From Pseudomonadota bacterium (GTDB lineage Bacteria; Pseudomonadota; Gammaproteobacteria; Steroidobacterales; Steroidobacteraceae), in NCBI GenBank assembly GCA_003242275.1, contig QGUX01000027.1:1-18948 (forward strand): a DNA stretch of 18,948 bases. Direction: 5' to 3'. Every line of letters begins with the position of its first letter. The stretch's first letter is position 1. The notes under the pieces are model-generated. The model was not told where the DNA came from. It did not search any database and was given only the letters and a program-made list of their open reading frames with translations. Below are positions 18,222 through 18,948 of this stretch, piece by piece. The position numbers and the translations under genes were made by a program.

Positions 18222-18947
18222 ATGTCCAGCAATGCCGAACTCGAAGCCGGCCTCGCTCCCAAGATCGAGGCCACCGTGGCCCAGCTCCAGGCCGCCGTCC
18301 GCGACTTCGGTCGCGTGGTCTATTCCAGCAGCCTGGGGGCCGAATCCCTGGTGCTGACCGACCTGATCTGGACCCGCGTGCCGGAGATCGAGATCTTCAC
18401 GCTGGACACCGGTCGCCTGCACGAGGAGACGCTGAACCTGATCGAGCGCCTCGAGCGCCGCTATGGCCGGCGGATGAAGGTGTACTACCCCGACCCGGTG
18501 AAGCTGCAGGAGTGGGTGGCCGCCAATGGCATCAACGGCTTCTACAACAGCATCGAGGCCCGCCAGGGTTGCTGCGCCGTGCGCAAGATCGAGCCGTTCA
18601 GGCGCGCCATCGCCGGCGCCGGCGCCTGGGTGACCGGCGTGCGCCGCGAGCAGTCGGCCACGCGCGCGCTCGCCCAGCCGGTGGAGAAGGACGAGGCCAA
18701 CGGCGGCATCATGAAGATCAGCCCCATCCTGGACTGGACCCACGAGGAGGTGTGGCACTACATCCGCTCGCGCCGCCTGCCGTACAACCCGCTGCACGAC
18801 AAGGGCTTCCCCAGCATCGGCTGCGCGCCGTGCACGCGCGCGGTGGAGCCGGGCGAGGACAGCCGCGCCGGCCGCTGGTGGTGGGAGAACAGCGAATCGA
18901 AGGAGTGCGGGCTGCACCCGCGCGTGCGCACCATGCCCGCCGCCTGA
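18222..18947 (+). CDS. cysH: adenylylsulfate (APS) reductase, iron-sulfur type CysH
   Basis: Thioredoxin-dependent enzyme that reduces activated sulfate to sulfite in cysteine synthesis. Its 241 residues end just inside the window. The nucleotide-binding SSSLGAESLVL and the FTLDTGRLHEET segment fit the PAPS/APS reductase family. The pairs C117-C118 (GCCAVRK) and C201/C204 (GCAPC) are the [4Fe-4S] ligands found in the bacterial APS-using enzymes and missing from the E. coli PAPS type, so APS is the expected substrate and no APS kinase step is needed. The catalytic Cys is C229 in ECGLH. The product feeds the sulfite reductase encoded ~10 kb upstream, with which it shares promoter features. Confidence 0.95.
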   Translation: MSSNAELEAGLAPKIEATVAQLQAAVRDFGRVVYSSSLGAESLVLTDLIWTRVPEIEIFTLDTGRLHEETLNLIERLERRYGRRMKVYYPDPVKLQEWVAANGINGFYNSIEARQGCCAVRKIEPFRRAIAGAGAWVTGVRREQSATRALAQPVEKDEANGGIMKISPILDWTHEEVWHYIRSRRLPYNPLHDKGFPSIGCAPCTRAVEPGEDSRAGRWWWENSESKECGLHPRVRTMPAA

Positions 18948-18948
18948 T

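Overview
The window is a very GC-rich stretch of a Gram-negative chromosome. The tandem-ExbD energy-transduction operon, the Xanthomonas-like PEP carboxylase framework, the sulfite reductase/DUF934 pair and the RhlE helicase all point to a gammaproteobacterium of the Xanthomonadales/Nevskiales/Steroidobacterales type. This placement is inferred from remembered family resemblance; no search was run. I see no rRNA, tRNA, CRISPR array, insertion sequence or phage gene. The first ~130 bases are dominated by G runs and may be a poor-quality contig edge.

Layout. (1) 220-3361, plus strand: a tightly packed operon for a periplasmic protein of unknown role, a MotA/TolQ/ExbB channel, two consecutive ExbD proteins and a TonB-like protein with an AgmX/PglI-type C-terminal domain, closed by a candidate terminator. 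(2) 3412-6180: phosphoenolpyruvate carboxylase behind a good sigma70-type promoter that leaves almost no leader. (3) 6206-8409: a one-subunit siroheme nitrite/sulfite reductase and its overlapping DUF934 partner. (4) 8416-10260, minus strand: a probable remnant of a VWA/DUF3520 gene, a small DUF4282 membrane protein and the RhlE-type DEAD-box helicase. (5) 10397-13365, minus strand: a TAXI-type TRAP transporter (fused permease plus binding protein). (6) 13514-14830, minus strand: a lipoprotein with a ZU5-like domain. (7) 15010-18083, minus strand: hemB-hemL-araC-like operon (early tetrapyrrole synthesis plus a shortened AraC-family protein), with a convincing terminator. (8) 18149-18947, plus strand: cysH, an adenylylsulfate (APS) reductase, divergent from hemB.

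How the genes work together: CysH makes sulfite from APS and the sulfite reductase reduces it to sulfide. HemB and HemL supply the early steps of tetrapyrrole synthesis, from which siroheme for the reductase also derives. The two sulfur loci lie about 10 kb apart, yet both carry ATAACC exactly 73 bases before the start codon and a -10-like hexamer 7-8 bases before it. This suggests leaderless transcripts under one LysR/CysB-like activator.

Most worth checking: the first ExbD has Asn where the proton-carrying Asp is expected, while the second keeps Asp; the PEP carboxylase has coordinated conservative replacements at catalytic and aspartate-inhibition positions; the AraC-like regulator appears to have lost its first helix-turn-helix; and the sulfur genes share the promoter geometry above. 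I did not find a clearly new multi-gene system. The closest candidate is the asymmetric ExbB-ExbD-ExbD-TonB motor with its unknown periplasmic partner.
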